From Huiozyma naganishii CBS 8797 (taxonomy: Eukaryota > Ascomycota > Saccharomycetes > Saccharomycetales > Saccharomycetaceae), in contig NC_035931.1 in the NCBI RefSeq assembly GCF_000348985.1, positions 372,001 to 436,000 on the forward strand: a DNA stretch of 64,000 bases, written 5' to 3'. Shown one piece after another: positions 31,701-41,497 of this stretch; within the stretch, counting starts at the first letter, position 1; the number at the start of each line of letters is the position of its first letter. The notes beneath the pieces are model-generated. The model saw nothing but the letters and a program-made list of their open reading frames with translations, ran no database searches and was not told the origin of the DNA. The position numbers were made by a program, and so were the translations under genes.

Positions 31701-33859
31701 CTAGAATCCGATAAATGACCTACCTGAAGAACACCACGTAATTCAACCTTATCCATTTCAATGATCAAAGCATCTTTAGTTTTTTCTACCACAGTTACAT
31801 TAATCATGGATCTACCAGGTACAAGCTGCTCAATGGTTTCCTTTTGTTCTTGCGCCTGAGCGTTAGAGACCTTACACGTCGCTAAAATTCTAGAGTCTTC
31901 TGCATCAACTTTCAATAGTCTTACAACCACAGTTTGACCCAACCGTAAATGTTGTTCTGGCTTCTTGACGAAAACCTCTGAGATTTCAGCGTTAGGTAAG
32001 AACCCTCTTACGCCACCGAAAAACGACACAATGCAACCAGTCTTTCTGAAAACCTCAACAGTAGCAAGCGTCTTTTCATTTTTCTCTTTGGCAGTTTTGG
32101 CAATCTCATAAGAGGAAATTATGGGAGTTTCATCCTGCTCCAAATTTACCAGAGATTTTTTCATGGTAGCGTAGATGCGGCCCCTGTTATCCACATTCAA
32201 AATTCTAGCCTTAACCTTACCTCCTATCTTGAATTTTCTTTCAGGATACACAAGTCTGGTATCAGATATGTGTAAAGGAGAAACGGTTGCCACAAATTGT
32301 CCATTGAATATTTTCAGTTCAATACCCTTCTCACTTACTGCATTAACAATACACGTTGTAAGAAGTTCACCAATCTTGATATCCTTGCTTCTCACGTACT
32401 TCAGAGCTAAAATCTTTGGGTCGGTAGCTAATTCGTACATGTTGTCGACAATGTCATACCCCATTACCTTAGCTTTTAGGTTATCTGTGCTGTCTAATTC
32501 TCCAATTCTGGATTTGTGCACCCGGCCTACACGATCGTCATCAACAGCCAGGTATAAGTACTCAGAATCTCTACCCTTTACCTTAGTTGTTTCAAAGTTA
32601 TAACCAATTGGAAAGGCCTCAAAAGCTTCAGTGCATTTTAAGGTGGGTTCTAGGCGTTCAATATTTGGTATCAAGGACAGTAGAGCAACTTTTTCACTTT
32701 CATTGTTGATAAGCGTAGCTAAGACCCTACATTGAATATTTGAACCAATGGCGAACTTATGCTTCATGTCGTCTTCTTTGAACACACCAAGGTGAGCGGA
32801 GCTAATAAAACCGTTGACGAGGCCAAAACATTTACCAACGATACCACTTGGAGTTATAGCTTTGCAAAGTAGGTCCAATGACATCCCTGGTACTAAGGCA
32901 TCAACATTTGAAATTTGAGTGATCTTGTTCTTCTTAGAAGAGAAATCAAGGTTGATATTGACCACTCTTTCTGTTTGTTTATAAACATTACCCAAGAACA
33001 CAGCACCGGGGAGTAGACCTAATGATGACCCAATATCCTTTTTAGAGATGAAACCAGTGATTCCTACGACACCAACATCCAAGGTTGCCCCGTGATCTTC
33101 GACACTTTTAACAGAGCATTGAACCGGTGCAGACTTGACAAGATCTTCCTCCGTAAAAGTATTAACGTAGGAAGGTTCGATCGTCAACTCAATCCTTCTC
33201 TTTTTGTTATTCTTAGATTTTGTTGTCAAAGCATTGTTGGTAAGAACATTGCACCTCAACCATTGACCAAGCTTAAAGTAGTTTTTCAAATCAGGTAATT
33301 CCTTGGCTTCAGCTGCCTTTTCATTGTCTGATTCGTACTCAGATTCTTTTTCCTCGTCAGAATCCATGTTCTCATCAAGCTCTTCCAGTATATGGGTAAA
33401 TTGTTCCGAAATATGGGTTAGGTTAACAAACCCGGAAATACCATCAGAGAAAGTCACACAAATATCATTTTTGTTGATCTCTGAAACTTGCCCAATCAAA
33501 GAAGAGCCCACTTTCAAACTTCTAAAACTAATGTGGTGAACTACCGATAATTTCTCATCTTCAAGAGCAGCATCCTCATTTAGTTCACCGGCGGCATCCT
33601 TGTCCTTAATGCTTGTTTTCTTCTTCTTCTTTGGTCTAGACACTTCCGTGCTGGTTTTATTGTTACCAAAAAGCACGTCACTAGCCGCCTCATTTGCCAC
33701 TTGTTTCAATTCTAATGGACTCAACGCAGAAGCACCACCTCTTGGAAATGAAATCTCTTCAGTAGTACTTACAAGTGCTGAATTCGATGGTTGTATCGTT
33801 CCATCTTCTCTCGTGAGTGGAGATTCCTCACTTCTTTTCCTCTTCGAACCAGAAGACAT
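28745..33859 (-). CDS. RRP5: RRP5, ribosome-biogenesis factor with S1 and HAT repeats
   Basis: A 1704-residue nucleolar RNA-binding protein needed for both 18S and 5.8S rRNA processing in the SSU processome and pre-60S particles. A Lys-rich N-terminus is followed by about twelve S1 RNA-binding repeats over residues 100 to 1300; each shows the pattern G-x-V-x10-G-x-F/L-V (examples: [43 protein letters not shown]). After an acidic linker come about seven HAT/TPR-like helical repeats (from about residue 1430 to the end), including [13 protein letters not shown] and [13 protein letters not shown]. The S. cerevisiae protein (YMR229C) has 1729 residues. The upstream region carries PAC and RRPE motifs. 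Confidence 0.97.
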   Translation of the reverse strand: MSSGSKRKRSEESPLTREDGTIQPSNSALVSTTEEISFPRGGASALSPLELKQVANEAASDVLFGNNKTSTEVSRPKKKKKTSIKDKDAAGELNEDAALEDEKLSVVHHISFRSLKVGSSLIGQVSEINKNDICVTFSDGISGFVNLTHISEQFTHILEELDENMDSDEEKESEYESDNEKAAEAKELPDLKNYFKLGQWLRCNVLTNNALTTKSKNNKKRRIELTIEPSYVNTFTEEDLVKSAPVQCSVKSVEDHGATLDVGVVGITGFISKKDIGSSLGLLPGAVFLGNVYKQTERVVNINLDFSSKKNKITQISNVDALVPGMSLDLLCKAITPSGIVGKCFGLVNGFISSAHLGVFKEDDMKHKFAIGSNIQCRVLATLINNESEKVALLSLIPNIERLEPTLKCTEAFEAFPIGYNFETTKVKGRDSEYLYLAVDDDRVGRVHKSRIGELDSTDNLKAKVMGYDIVDNMYELATDPKILALKYVRSKDIKIGELLTTCIVNAVSEKGIELKIFNGQFVATVSPLHISDTRLVYPERKFKIGGKVKARILNVDNRGRIYATMKKSLVNLEQDETPIISSYEIAKTAKEKNEKTLATVEVFRKTGCIVSFFGGVRGFLPNAEISEVFVKKPEQHLRLGQTVVVRLLKVDAEDSRILATCKVSNAQAQEQKETIEQLVPGRSMINVTVVEKTKDALIIEMDKVELRGVLQVGHLSDSRIEQNRADFKKIAIGTHLRGLVIDKETRTQVFNMTLKKSLIEAAEKEELPTSYSDIKAVSKDTPLCGYVKSISDKGLFIAFNGKFVGLVLPSYAVESRDVDISKTFFINQSVSAYLLRSDDENERFLLTLKAPKIESKKKEPASDEVTNPIDNSIKKLSDYTIGKIVKGTIKAVKKNQLNIILADDLHGRIDVSEVYDNYSDILNTKAPLSQFKNGSIIEAKIVGNHDIKSHKFLPITHQIKKGTVLELSIKPSVLSSEDNRPLSLKDISIGDELVGFVNNYSLNFLWLTISPILKAKLSMFDLTEDGLELSKNIEDNFPLGSAIPVKVTAIDSTHEFATVTGRSHVVKDFDSIAVNDVIPARIGKIFENFLLLDLGNSITGLVFATDALDSFSTSLNEAYGDKVNRIVSAKVVAIDKKNKKINLSLRSEASKVPTVTSYSDLKQGDIVHGLVKTVNDKGIFVYLSRTVEAFVPISKLSDAYLKDWKKFYKPMQHVIGKVVKSEDDKHILITLRESEVNGDLKVLKNYDDIKVGEVFKGSVKNITDFGVFIKLDNTANVTGLAHISEIADSTPNDISSLFGPGDKVKAIVLKTNSAKKQLSLSLKASHFTKEETDEEKDEDQIATVNFDDADSEVDVDSDIENEPEKMKLTSMSTDGLSLSSGFDWTTSILDQARESESESEDEEDNFMESKKHKHKRRDRIVQDKTIDINTRAPESVGDFERLIMGNPNSSVVWMNYIAFQLQLSEVEKAREIAERALKTINFREETEKLNIWIAMLNLENTFGTPDTLDDIFKRACQYMDSYTMHNKLLSIYQMSDKTEAAATLFKATAKKFGSEKVSIWIAWSEFLLANGEEDGARNILSNALKALPKRHHVEVVRRFAQLEFSKGDSERGRSLFEGLLADAPKRIDIWNVYIDQESKAGDKQKVDALYERVFSRKITKKQAKFFFNKWLQFEETAGDEKMIDYVKAKASEYVDSHFTNKKE

Positions 33860-33939
33860 GATGGGTTACTCTGAGTTCTTGGAACAGAAAGATGTGGCTT
33901 TGGGGGGATCACTTCAAAATGACACTAATTGGAGAGCTC

Positions 33940-33949
33940 ATCTCATCGC
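33940..33949 (-). promoter_or_regulatory. PAC motif in the RRP5 promoter
   Basis: On the minus strand the bases read GCGATGAGAT, the PAC element bound by Dot6/Tod6 and typical of ribosome-biogenesis genes. It lies 80-90 bp before the RRP5 ATG, its usual distance. Confidence 0.8.
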
Positions 33950-33983
33950 AATCCAGTTAAGAAAACTAGAAAGTACTACATTT

Positions 33984-33995
33984 TGAAAATTTTTC
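33984..33995. promoter_or_regulatory. RRPE motif in the RRP5 promoter
   Basis: TGAAAATTTTTC is the rRNA-processing element bound by Stb3 in yeast. It lies about 35 bp further from RRP5 than the PAC motif; the PAC-proximal, RRPE-distal order is the usual one. Confidence 0.75.
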
Positions 33996-34033
33996 ATATC
34001 GTGTAGCACGAAGCAGTAAAAGTGACTTTTTTA

Positions 34034-34047
34034 AACATCCGTACATC
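34034..34047 (+). promoter_or_regulatory. Rap1-type site of the RPS10 promoter
   Basis: AACATCCGTACATC matches the Rap1 (RPG box) site of ribosomal-protein genes. It lies about 220 bp before the RPS10 ATG and is followed by T- and A-rich sequence, the usual arrangement for Rap1-Fhl1-Ifh1 promoters. Confidence 0.8.
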
Positions 34048-34265
34048 TCTAAAATAATTTTGAAAAAAAATAAATTTTAGAAAATAAACGTATAAAATTT
34101 CTTTTTCGGGAAAAGACGCAAAAAAATGGAACTGGGTTGTGAATTTTCCTAATACCCATCTTGTATTCTCACGGTGATGCGGTAATGAAGTTGGTGCTAA
34201 TAGTTAACATACTGTGCTCTTATTGCTCAATAGAAAGCTAGAACCCCATAGATCAAACCGCCAAC

Positions 34266-34935
34266 ATGTTGATGCCAAAGGAGGACAGAACTAAGATTCA
34301 CAGATACTTGTTTCAAGGTATGTTTAATAATTTTAAAAAATACCAATAGAGGGCCAGAACGATAATGATGATTAATCCTATAAGATATTGATAATAGAGA
34401 AGAACGTTCCAAGCGTATAAACCATGTATTTTACGAATTACGGAAATATCTTTGTTTGGTGGACAGGAGAGTGAGAATGATGTCTTTGGAGATACAAGTT
34501 GTAAGACTATACGTTATAGGTGGTGTAGCACTACAGAAAGCTCACCAAAGAACGATTGTACTTGCATCGCCAATGTTTAATCATTATTCTGGTTTTTTTT
34601 CATGGAAGGATTAAGTTACTAACATGTTTATATTAAAATTTCCAAATTTTAATAACTTTTTTAATACAGAAGGTGTCGTTGTCGCCAAGAAGGACTTCAA
34701 CCAACCAAAACACGAGGAAATCGATACCAAGAACCTATACGTCATCAAGGCTTTGCAATCTTTGACCTCCAAGGGTTACGTCAAGACTCAGTTCTCTTGG
34801 CAATACTACTACTACACCTTGACTGAAGAAGGTGTGGAATACTTGAGAGACTACTTGCATTTGCCTGAACACATTGTCCCAGGTACTTACATCCAAGACA
34901 GATCTCAAAACCAAAGACCACAAAGAAGATACTAA
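34266..34935 (+). CDS. RPS10: RPS10 (eS10), small-subunit ribosomal protein (two exons)
   Basis: Exon 1 is 34266-34317 ([17 protein letters not shown]) and exon 2 is 34670-34935 ([17 protein letters not shown] and onward). Joined they give 105 residues, as in S. cerevisiae Rps10A/B. The protein is eS10, at the beak of the 40S subunit. Key stretches are [21 protein letters not shown], shared closely with the family, and the Arg/Gln-rich tail ending QRPQRRY. The gene corresponds to both YMR230W and YOR293W, the sister copies in S. cerevisiae. A Rap1-type site lies upstream. Reading the second exon alone would give a spurious N-terminus from intron sequence. Confidence 0.97.
34318..34669 (+). 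other. Spliceosomal intron of RPS10
   Basis: A 352-nt intron with 5' site GTATGT at 34318, branch site TACTAAC at 34617-34623 and 3' site TACAG ending at 34669. It splits the codon for Glu18 after the first base, as in the S. cerevisiae genes. I found no box C/D or H/ACA snoRNA inside. Confidence 0.95.
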
Positions 34936-35266
34936 GCGTGGTGGTAATTTTTTAGATCTATATATAATTTAATATCAATAAAAATTTTGCGCTTTTTATA
35001 ATCAAATGGTTCCAATCGTAGGAAATAAGATTAACAATTGTATGTCTTTTATGTGAAATGTTTGTTTTGTATCTGTCGAGAAATCTGCCAGGCGTGATGC
35101 ATATAATATTTTTTTGGAGAATGTTTGGTTGGTTGAATTATTAATTAAGAGTGTACGCAATATAAAAATCTATACACGCCACATGATACAATTCATTCTT
35201 CGGAATATGAATAAAAGGGATGCAATTTGAAAAGAAGGAAAAAGACATTACAATATGCAAATTGAA
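34936..35266. other. Convergent intergenic region at a gene-order break
   Basis: This 331-bp AT-rich gap lies between the 3' ends of RPS10 and the BAP2-like permease. It should hold both terminators, and TATATA-type and AATAAA-like elements are seen near 34960-34985. S. cerevisiae gene order changes across it. No tRNA gene or LTR is seen at the junction. Confidence 0.6.
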
Positions 35267-37090
35267 TTAGCACCAGAACCACTTCAACTTAGTCCAGATG
35301 TTGCCATTCCTGACGCGTTCTTTGTTTTCCATGTCTTCTTGCTTCAAAACCTCTGGATCATAGATGCGTCTGTGGTGATCTAGATCAATTTTGTCTAGTG
35401 GATTCAAAAACGTATAGTCCTTGTTCCAAATCATATAACCGAAGTAGAATGCAATCCAAATGGGGAACGCCAAGTAACTTTCAAAGAAACTTTGAGCTGT
35501 GATAGGGCTCTTTGGTGGAGCTAGCGCGACCCAGAATTGGGCGATGAACACCAAGATATTGAAGACTACCCCATATACTGACCCCCAGTACCCTGTATTG
35601 GCAATGTACCCAACTTCGTTCAGATCTCTTCCTTGTAACTTCATGGCCTGTCTGAAACGAACGTGTGATAACATAATGGAGGACCAGGTAAACAATTCAC
35701 TAAGACCAGCAATGGCAGCCAACCACGTGAACACTTGTTCTTCTTGGTCAGAACAGGCAGAAAATGCGATTACCCCAAACACTGCACACGCAAGTAGCGC
35801 ATAAAGTGGTCTACCCTCTCTGTCCACGTATGTCATGAATTTTGGAGCATAACCTTGTTCCGCAAGGGAGCACAGTAATCTTGGAGCAGCATACAGGGAG
35901 GAGTTTGCCACGGAGATGACAGCAATCAAAATAACGGCATTTATAATATGTGGGACGACTCTAACACCATGGATGGATGCTGCCAAAACGTAAGGCGACG
36001 CGTGTGTAGCAGATCCACCCGCACCCATCAACTGATCGTCATTGAATGGGACGGTGAACCCGATCAAAATCATTGTCAACAGGTAAATGACTAGGATACG
36101 GTAAATGGACTGTTTAGCGGCAATCGGGGTAGACTTTCTTGGGTTTTCCTGTTCGTTCACAGAGAGGACGTACAGTTCCGTACCACCGTACGAGAAATAC
36201 CCTGACACTAAAACGTAACAGACACCTTTGAATCGTTCCGCTGCATTTGTGCCTGCAAAGGCACCTGGTGAGTGCCAGTATTTCCCCCCAATGTAACCGT
36301 CGTGTCCCGCACCACCACAGTTGACCACGATGGAGAATATAATGAACCCTGCAATCATGAGGATCTTACACAGGTTGAACACGAACTCTGTCTCACCGTA
36401 CGCTTTGACACCAATGAAGTGGATGAACAACAAAAACACGTAGAAGATGACGACAAACACGTCTGCGTTCACTTTCTCCGTCCAGTATTTAATGATCAAA
36501 CTGGCTGTGATCAATTCCAACGGTAAGACGGTCAGCCACTGGATGCAGAACAACCACACAGTAGCAAACCCGAATGGTTTAGACACGAAGATGGAGGCGT
36601 ACGTGTTGAAATTCCCCGGTAGAGTTGGATATGCGACGGCCATTTCACCAGCCGCTTGGATCATAATGTATGTGACCATTGAGACAAGCCCGTACCCGAT
36701 CACTAGCGCCGCAGGACCACCGAAATGCAGACCCTTTGCATTGGCGACCAGAAGACCCGTACCAATACCGGTCCCCAAAGTCATCATGATCACGTGCCTC
36801 GTCTTCATTGCCTTTTTCAAGTGAGTGTCAGTGTTCACAGAATAAGCGGCATCGCCGTTCCTTTCCACGTCAGAGTCCACTTCGCTGTGCTTGTTGTCCT
36901 CTGCTGGTTTGAAGGAGTCCACAAACCTGCGGAACATGGTTGGGTTAGTCGCGCCAACCTCTGCGTTGGACGCATACGATTCGACTGATTTCTCATTGAT
37001 TTGGTCAACGCTCTTCTTGTTCGATGCATCCGTTCTCAGTTCCTGAGAGGATAGCACATCGGCGTCATAATCTTCACTATAACCCGGCAT
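35267..37090 (-). CDS. BAP2: BAP2/BAP3-like branched-chain amino-acid permease
   Basis: A 607-residue plasma-membrane permease of the yeast amino-acid transporter (AAT) family with about twelve membrane helices. The first helix region carries [24 protein letters not shown] and the first loop [22 protein letters not shown], close to S. cerevisiae Bap2 and Bap3. The hydrophilic N-terminus (about 95 residues) is rich in Ser, Asp and Lys, as needed for ubiquitin-driven turnover. The C-terminus ends in Phe-Trp-Cys, the palmitoylation signal of this family. Likely substrates are Leu, Ile and Val, by homology. It lies in tandem with a TAT1-like gene on the same strand, as BAP2-TAT1 do in S. cerevisiae (YBR068C-YBR069C). 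Confidence 0.93.
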   Translation of the reverse strand: MPGYSEDYDADVLSSQELRTDASNKKSVDQINEKSVESYASNAEVGATNPTMFRRFVDSFKPAEDNKHSEVDSDVERNGDAAYSVNTDTHLKKAMKTRHVIMMTLGTGIGTGLLVANAKGLHFGGPAALVIGYGLVSMVTYIMIQAAGEMAVAYPTLPGNFNTYASIFVSKPFGFATVWLFCIQWLTVLPLELITASLIIKYWTEKVNADVFVVIFYVFLLFIHFIGVKAYGETEFVFNLCKILMIAGFIIFSIVVNCGGAGHDGYIGGKYWHSPGAFAGTNAAERFKGVCYVLVSGYFSYGGTELYVLSVNEQENPRKSTPIAAKQSIYRILVIYLLTMILIGFTVPFNDDQLMGAGGSATHASPYVLAASIHGVRVVPHIINAVILIAVISVANSSLYAAPRLLCSLAEQGYAPKFMTYVDREGRPLYALLACAVFGVIAFSACSDQEEQVFTWLAAIAGLSELFTWSSIMLSHVRFRQAMKLQGRDLNEVGYIANTGYWGSVYGVVFNILVFIAQFWVALAPPKSPITAQSFFESYLAFPIWIAFYFGYMIWNKDYTFLNPLDKIDLDHHRRIYDPEVLKQEDMENKERVRNGNIWTKLKWFWC

Positions 37091-37846
37091 TTTATATTCT
37101 ATATCTTACCTGTATCTTATGGGAGCAGTTACAGATTAGAATGTTTTTTTGCAAACAAGAGTATAATCTTCGAGCAATCATATCAACAAACTTTTACCAA
37201 GTATATATTCTTATATATGAGACTGTAACGAGGCAGCGAGGGAAAGGGCATCGCAGAGCTGAGTCTTTCGGCATTCTCCCATCTCGAGAGCGAGCGCTAC
37301 AGGGCCTACTTGCAGAAGACGCCAAAAAGAAATGAAAAAAAAATGCAAAAAAGAAATACGATAATGAGGACCCCGTGGCAGCTGGGGAAATAAAGAAGTC
37401 CTTTAACGGTGAAGTGTGACACATAGCTGTACAGCTGGGGGTGTGGAATATGGGGGTGCGCAAACGGGCAACGTAGAAAATGGGCGGGTCCGGCATTGCC
37501 TCGGTCCTCTTTGCGCCCCGAGACCGGGCCGCTCTCGGGTGCGTATGTAATACGGCCTTCCCCAGTCACCCGCTATTGTGCCTCCAGTCTTGCCTCACTC
37601 TCTTGACCCAAAGCGGCATCGATTTCCCAATGCGGAAAGTGGCGTGCCGTGCCGTCGCGGCAAAAAAAAAGAAATAAACAGAAATTAAAAACGTGACTGG
37701 TAATTGCATTTTCTTTTCTTTTTATATTTTCGGCTCTTTTCTCCGGTTGCGACCCGCCCGAGCGGGAAACGCTCTCTGGAGATAGTGTACTATGGCAGTG
37801 TCTATCTCTCTTATTCTTGTATTGCATCGGTGAGGAGCGGCTATAC
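37091..37846. promoter_or_regulatory. Promoter region of the BAP2-like gene
   Basis: This 756-bp gap lies between the TAT1-like stop and the BAP2-like ATG. It contains GC-rich patches near 37500-37560 and 37620-37670, unlike the AT-rich background. A perfect dyad (CCCGAGA, nine bases, TCTCGGG) lies at 37517-37539, and CGGCTC, the core reported for Stp1/Stp2 in amino-acid-induced promoters, at 37731-37736. Use by a particular factor is inference. Confidence 0.5.
37517..37539. promoter_or_regulatory. Dyad-symmetric GC-rich element upstream of the BAP2-like gene
   Basis: CCCGAGA and TCTCGGG form a perfect 7-bp inverted repeat around nine central bases. Outward CCG/CGG triplets are the kind of sequence bound by Zn2Cys6 dimers, but no named site matches exactly. 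Confidence 0.4.
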
Positions 37847-39592
37847 TTACTCTAGGGGCTTGTCCTCCAGGGCTTCTTCTGGCACGTAGACGTTTCTGTT
37901 GTTGTCCAGTTCGATCTTGTCCGCTGGTATTAGCAATTGCCATTGCTTGTAGTATACTTTGAACCCAAGGTACGCGCAGAGCACCACTGGGAAGGCAAGG
38001 TAGTTCTGGAAGAAGTTTGTCGCATCTAGTTTGCCGTGTGCGCCGACTGGTGCAATAGCGACCCAGAACTGGCAGACCAGCACAAACAGCGCCAGAGCAA
38101 TCGCAACGTAGGACCCCCAGTACCCCGTTTGCGCCTTGTATGCGATCTCCGTAAGTGGGTGGCCTTGTACCCTCATCGCGTCCCTGAAACGGATGTGCGA
38201 TACGCAGATGGATATCCAGATGAATATCTGGCCCAGCCCTGAGATACTCAACAACCAAGTAAACACGACTTCCCGCTTGTCGCTGGCGGCAACAAACCCT
38301 ATCATGCCGAATAGTACAACCACCAGTGTGCAAGTGGTCGGCCTACCACGCTTGTCGATGTAGTTCAAGAATTTGGGCGCTGAACCACCCTGCGCAAGGG
38401 ACAGTAACAGACGAGGGGCCACGTAAAGGGCGGAGTTGGCCACTGAGAGAACAGATATTAGAATGACAGCGTTTATTAGATGCGGTACGACGCTCACACC
38501 GTGAGACGCAATTGCAATCACGAACGGCGACGAGTGTGACCCACTGCCGGAGGAACCCATCAGATCCGGGCTCGTGTAGGGGACTAGGAAGCAGACAATG
38601 ATTAGCGAGAGCAGGTAGATGAACAAGATCCTGTACATGACTTTCTTCGTGGCGCTTGGGATTGACTTGAGTGGGTTTTTTTGCTCTGCAGCGGATAGAA
38701 CCAACGTCTCGACACCACCGTAACTGAAGGCAGCGTAACAAAACACGGAACAGACACCTTTGAACCCGTTCGCGAACAGCCCAGGGTTCCTCCAGTACTT
38801 CCCGCCAATGTATCCGTCCGGTCCATTCGGTATCCCGCCAGCTGTTATGATGATTCCGAGTATGACAAACCCGGTAAGCATAACGATCTTGCACAGGTTA
38901 CAAAAGAATTCTGCCTCGACGTACCCGCGGGCACCACCCAAGTTGATCAGCACAACGACGACAAAACTCGCCAGCACAAACACGTCCAGGTTGACACCGA
39001 CGTTCCAGAACTGGATGGTCATTGCCGCGGTTACCAGCTGCAGGGGCAGCACAATCATCCACTGTATGGTGTAAAGGAAAGAAATGGCGAACCCAAATGC
39101 TGGATCGACGAGGATGGTTGGATACCGTGTGAAATTACCGACGACGTTGGAGTACACGATCCCCAATTCACCGGCAGCCTGTATGATCAAGAACACCATT
39201 AACGACGATACTATATACCCGATGATCAACCCGAGTGGGCCAGACTGCGACAGGACACTGCCTGTCCCAACCAGAAGACCCGTACCGATCCCAGTTCCCA
39301 AGGAGATCATGATCAGGTGTCTCGACCTGATCGCTTTATTCAGGTCGTTCTCGTCCCCAGCCGTGCTGTCATCGTGCTCTTTCCTCTTGAATGAGTCCAG
39401 AAATGAGGCAACAACTCCGAGTTGTGGCTGTGGTGTTGCGGGACCCTCATTCGATGCCGAGGAGGACGCCGTGATCACGTTCGTCTCGGGCGAGACAGTC
39501 GCGCTGATATCTTTCACCTCGAATCCGTCATTCTTGGAGTCCTTCGAATTGGAGTAGCTAATATTACTGTAGCGAGAGGTGTCGAGAACCAT
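37847..39592 (-). CDS. TAT1: TAT1-like amino-acid permease
   Basis: A 581-residue AAT-family permease with about twelve membrane helices. It fits S. cerevisiae Tat1 (YBR069C; Val, Leu, Ile, Tyr and Thr uptake) better than Bap2. Typical stretches are [20 protein letters not shown] in helix 1, QAAGELGIVYSNVVGNFTRYP, and FKGVCSVFCYAAFSYGGVE. The ATG at 39592 (MVLDTSRYSN) is used; the longer frame opens with TTG at 39661. Unlike Tat1 and its neighbour Bap2, the protein ends in EEALEDKPLE and lacks the Phe-Trp-Cys tail. Its codons are GC-rich compared with the BAP2-like gene. A Gcn4-type TGACTCA lies about 315 bp upstream. Confidence 0.9.
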   Translation of the reverse strand: MVLDTSRYSNISYSNSKDSKNDGFEVKDISATVSPETNVITASSSASNEGPATPQPQLGVVASFLDSFKRKEHDDSTAGDENDLNKAIRSRHLIMISLGTGIGTGLLVGTGSVLSQSGPLGLIIGYIVSSLMVFLIIQAAGELGIVYSNVVGNFTRYPTILVDPAFGFAISFLYTIQWMIVLPLQLVTAAMTIQFWNVGVNLDVFVLASFVVVVLINLGGARGYVEAEFFCNLCKIVMLTGFVILGIIITAGGIPNGPDGYIGGKYWRNPGLFANGFKGVCSVFCYAAFSYGGVETLVLSAAEQKNPLKSIPSATKKVMYRILFIYLLSLIIVCFLVPYTSPDLMGSSGSGSHSSPFVIAIASHGVSVVPHLINAVILISVLSVANSALYVAPRLLLSLAQGGSAPKFLNYIDKRGRPTTCTLVVVLFGMIGFVAASDKREVVFTWLLSISGLGQIFIWISICVSHIRFRDAMRVQGHPLTEIAYKAQTGYWGSYVAIALALFVLVCQFWVAIAPVGAHGKLDATNFFQNYLAFPVVLCAYLGFKVYYKQWQLLIPADKIELDNNRNVYVPEEALEDKPLE

Positions 39593-40289
39593 TTTGGAAG
39601 ATCGACGCGCTTTACCCTGCTGCGTGTAAGGAAGAGTGGGAAAGGAAGAGATGACTTGCAAAGGAGAGAATATCAGACAGCACGACTCTTATATGCAGAC
39701 CGTCTCTATTATTCGAGGCACCAAGAAATGAAGAAGAGCAGACAAGAAAAAGAGAAAAAAAAGAGAGAGCAAAAAAGGGAAGGGGAGAAAAGAAGGGCAT
39801 CGCTTAATCGTCACCAATATCCAATAATCAATTTGCTTCCGTAATACTTCCATTCCTTCTGCCATTCTTCCCCCCCCACCCCCCATCCGTCCTCTGTATG
39901 CGAGTGACTCAGACAGGGTGCAGTGCCCTTCACGAGGCGACCAGCGCGAAAGCAAAAGACGGCACGGCGATGTTCAGGGCCCAATTCGTCAGAAGAGAAA
40001 AAAAATAATTGTGACACAAAATGCGGAGGTATCAAAAAATCAAGTCTGCGATTTTGGTTTCTTTTTCCTCTCTTTTTGTGTCACAGCCGCGCTCTTACCC
40101 TTTCGGGAAAGAGTTTCACGTCACGTGCCTGTGCCGGTTTCTGCTTCTCTCTTTTTCCCCTTTTGGGACAGATCCTGGAAAAAGGCTAAAAAGAGTGGAA
40201 GTGAGACTCAAGGGAAAAGAAAGTTTCTCGAGGGTAGGACGTGTGCCCTGCATTTGGACCCTGGTAATAGCAGACAGACGGCCAGATCG
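39593..40289. promoter_or_regulatory. Divergent promoter region between TAT1-like and DET1
   Basis: This 697-bp gap has a purine-rich tract near 39724-39796 and a C-rich tract near 39869-39885. TGACTCA (Gcn4-type) is at 39905-39911, and CACGTG is at 40122-40127. S. cerevisiae has several genes here, so this gap is also a gene-order break. A frame of 124 codons runs into DET1 from 39918 but looks like low-complexity noise. Confidence 0.55.
39905..39911. promoter_or_regulatory. Gcn4-type site TGACTCA
   Basis: An exact match to the general amino-acid control element, 313 bp before the TAT1-like ATG. It makes sense for an amino-acid permease, though binding is inferred. Confidence 0.55.
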
Positions 40290-41222
40290 ATGACAGTCAA
40301 CAATAAACCGAAACTGATAGTCCTAATAAGACACGGAACTAGCGAATGGAACGAGAATGAGGAGGTGATTACGAAGGTTCCGGCGCATTTGATTGGTCTA
40401 ACAGAGGTCGGCAGGGAACAGTCAATACTTAGTGGACTGGCCTTACTCAAAACGCTGAACCTGGATGGTGTCGACAGTGTAGCACAGGGTTACCACTTCA
40501 AGAAGGTAGAAGACCAGTCGTTGAGCGGGCTGGTCACTCAGCGTACCGGTTACGATCCGCAAAAACTGGACAAATTGAACTTGACAGTGTATATATCCCC
40601 CTTCAAATGCGCTAGGGAAACGTCCAAGGGTGTTTTGGACGTGATTGAGAAATACAACTTTTTGAAACAGGGGGTATGCAATGGAGATACGAGTCCTGCA
40701 GAGGTCTCTTTCAACCCTTGTAAGAAGAGGAAACATGCTGTGTGGTCACATGATGTCGTTCAGGGGGAATCTGAAATCACTCGCTTCATAGACTTGAAAG
40801 TTAGAGAGGATCCACGGTTGAGGGAACAGGATTTTGGTAATTTCAAAGATATTCAAACAATGAAGGACGTGATGAGTCTAAGGAGCCACTATGGAGAGTT
40901 CTTCTTCCGGTTCTTGCAAGGTGAGAGCGCCGCGGATGTATTCAACCGCGTTGCAAACTTCCATGATTCGATGTTCAGGACTTTTCGCACGAATGCAGAA
41001 TCAGGGGACGGGGACTGGAACGATGTGTTCGTGATCATAACTCACGATATATTCTTGCGCGTGTTCCTGATGCGATGGTTTAGGTGGACGTACGAAGAGT
41101 TTGAAACTATAGCTAAGCTCCCCAATGGGTGCTTGATCGTCATGGAACTCGACGAAGCCACAGATACGTATATTTTGAAGACGGAGATACCAAAGACTCA
41201 AAAACATCACTCACACCTGTGA
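40290..41222 (+). CDS. DET1: DET1, histidine-phosphatase superfamily protein (sterol transport)
   Basis: A 310-residue protein of the histidine phosphatase (phosphoglycerate-mutase-like) superfamily. The RHG motif is at Arg14-His15-Gly16 (LIRHGTSEWN), and the second catalytic histidine lies in IITHD near residue 250. ISPFKCARETS and LREQDFGNF are further family motifs. S. cerevisiae Det1 (YDR051C, 334 residues) is an acid phosphatase involved in non-vesicular sterol transport between endoplasmic reticulum and plasma membrane. The ATG at 40290 (MTVNNKPKL) gives the right length. Relative to DBF4, CDC34 and PST1, the gene lies in the opposite orientation to S. cerevisiae, so it has been inverted in one lineage. 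Confidence 0.9.
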   Translation: MTVNNKPKLIVLIRHGTSEWNENEEVITKVPAHLIGLTEVGREQSILSGLALLKTLNLDGVDSVAQGYHFKKVEDQSLSGLVTQRTGYDPQKLDKLNLTVYISPFKCARETSKGVLDVIEKYNFLKQGVCNGDTSPAEVSFNPCKKRKHAVWSHDVVQGESEITRFIDLKVREDPRLREQDFGNFKDIQTMKDVMSLRSHYGEFFFRFLQGESAADVFNRVANFHDSMFRTFRTNAESGDGDWNDVFVIITHDIFLRVFLMRWFRWTYEEFETIAKLPNGCLIVMELDEATDTYILKTEIPKTQKHHSHL

Positions 41223-41497
41223 CAGGCAAAACATTTATGTACAAAACGTGTAGGACGAGTAGCGATACTTTAACGCTTCTTCATTGCTTCAAACCATCGC
41301 TTGTTTCTGTTTTGAGATTCCACGTGAACAAACGAGGAAAAAAAAGAAAGAGAGAAAGTGAAGAGCGATGCAGAGGAGATGGGCGGGAATAGCAGAAGGC
41401 AGTTTAAAGTTCCTGGAGCGCTACACATCCACCAAGCTTCGTCTTTGAAGCATTCTACACTGTACACTACTGTAGGCTCGGTTTTTGCTTTAGAATC

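Noticed and set aside
34318..34669. Possible intronic snoRNA in RPS10
   Set aside because: A box-C-like ATGATGA occurs near 34365, but no box D (CTGA) follows within the intron and no terminal stem or guide is evident.
35180..35230. Centromere-like TTCGGAA sequence near the gene-order break
   Set aside because: The short core resembles part of CDEIII, but there is no CDEI (RTCACRTG) with an 80-100 bp AT-rich spacer beside it. Similar cores near 9654 and 28698 also lack the context.
37722..38333. A 203-codon minus-strand frame overlapping TAT1
   Set aside because: It overlaps the 3' end of the TAT1-like gene in another frame; GC-rich codons leave alternative frames open. The composition is Arg/Gly/His-rich noise.
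39918..40289. N-terminal extension of DET1 by 124 codons
   Set aside because: The frame is open but Arg/Lys/Phe-rich and lies in promoter sequence; the conserved protein begins at the ATG at 40290, close to the RHG motif.
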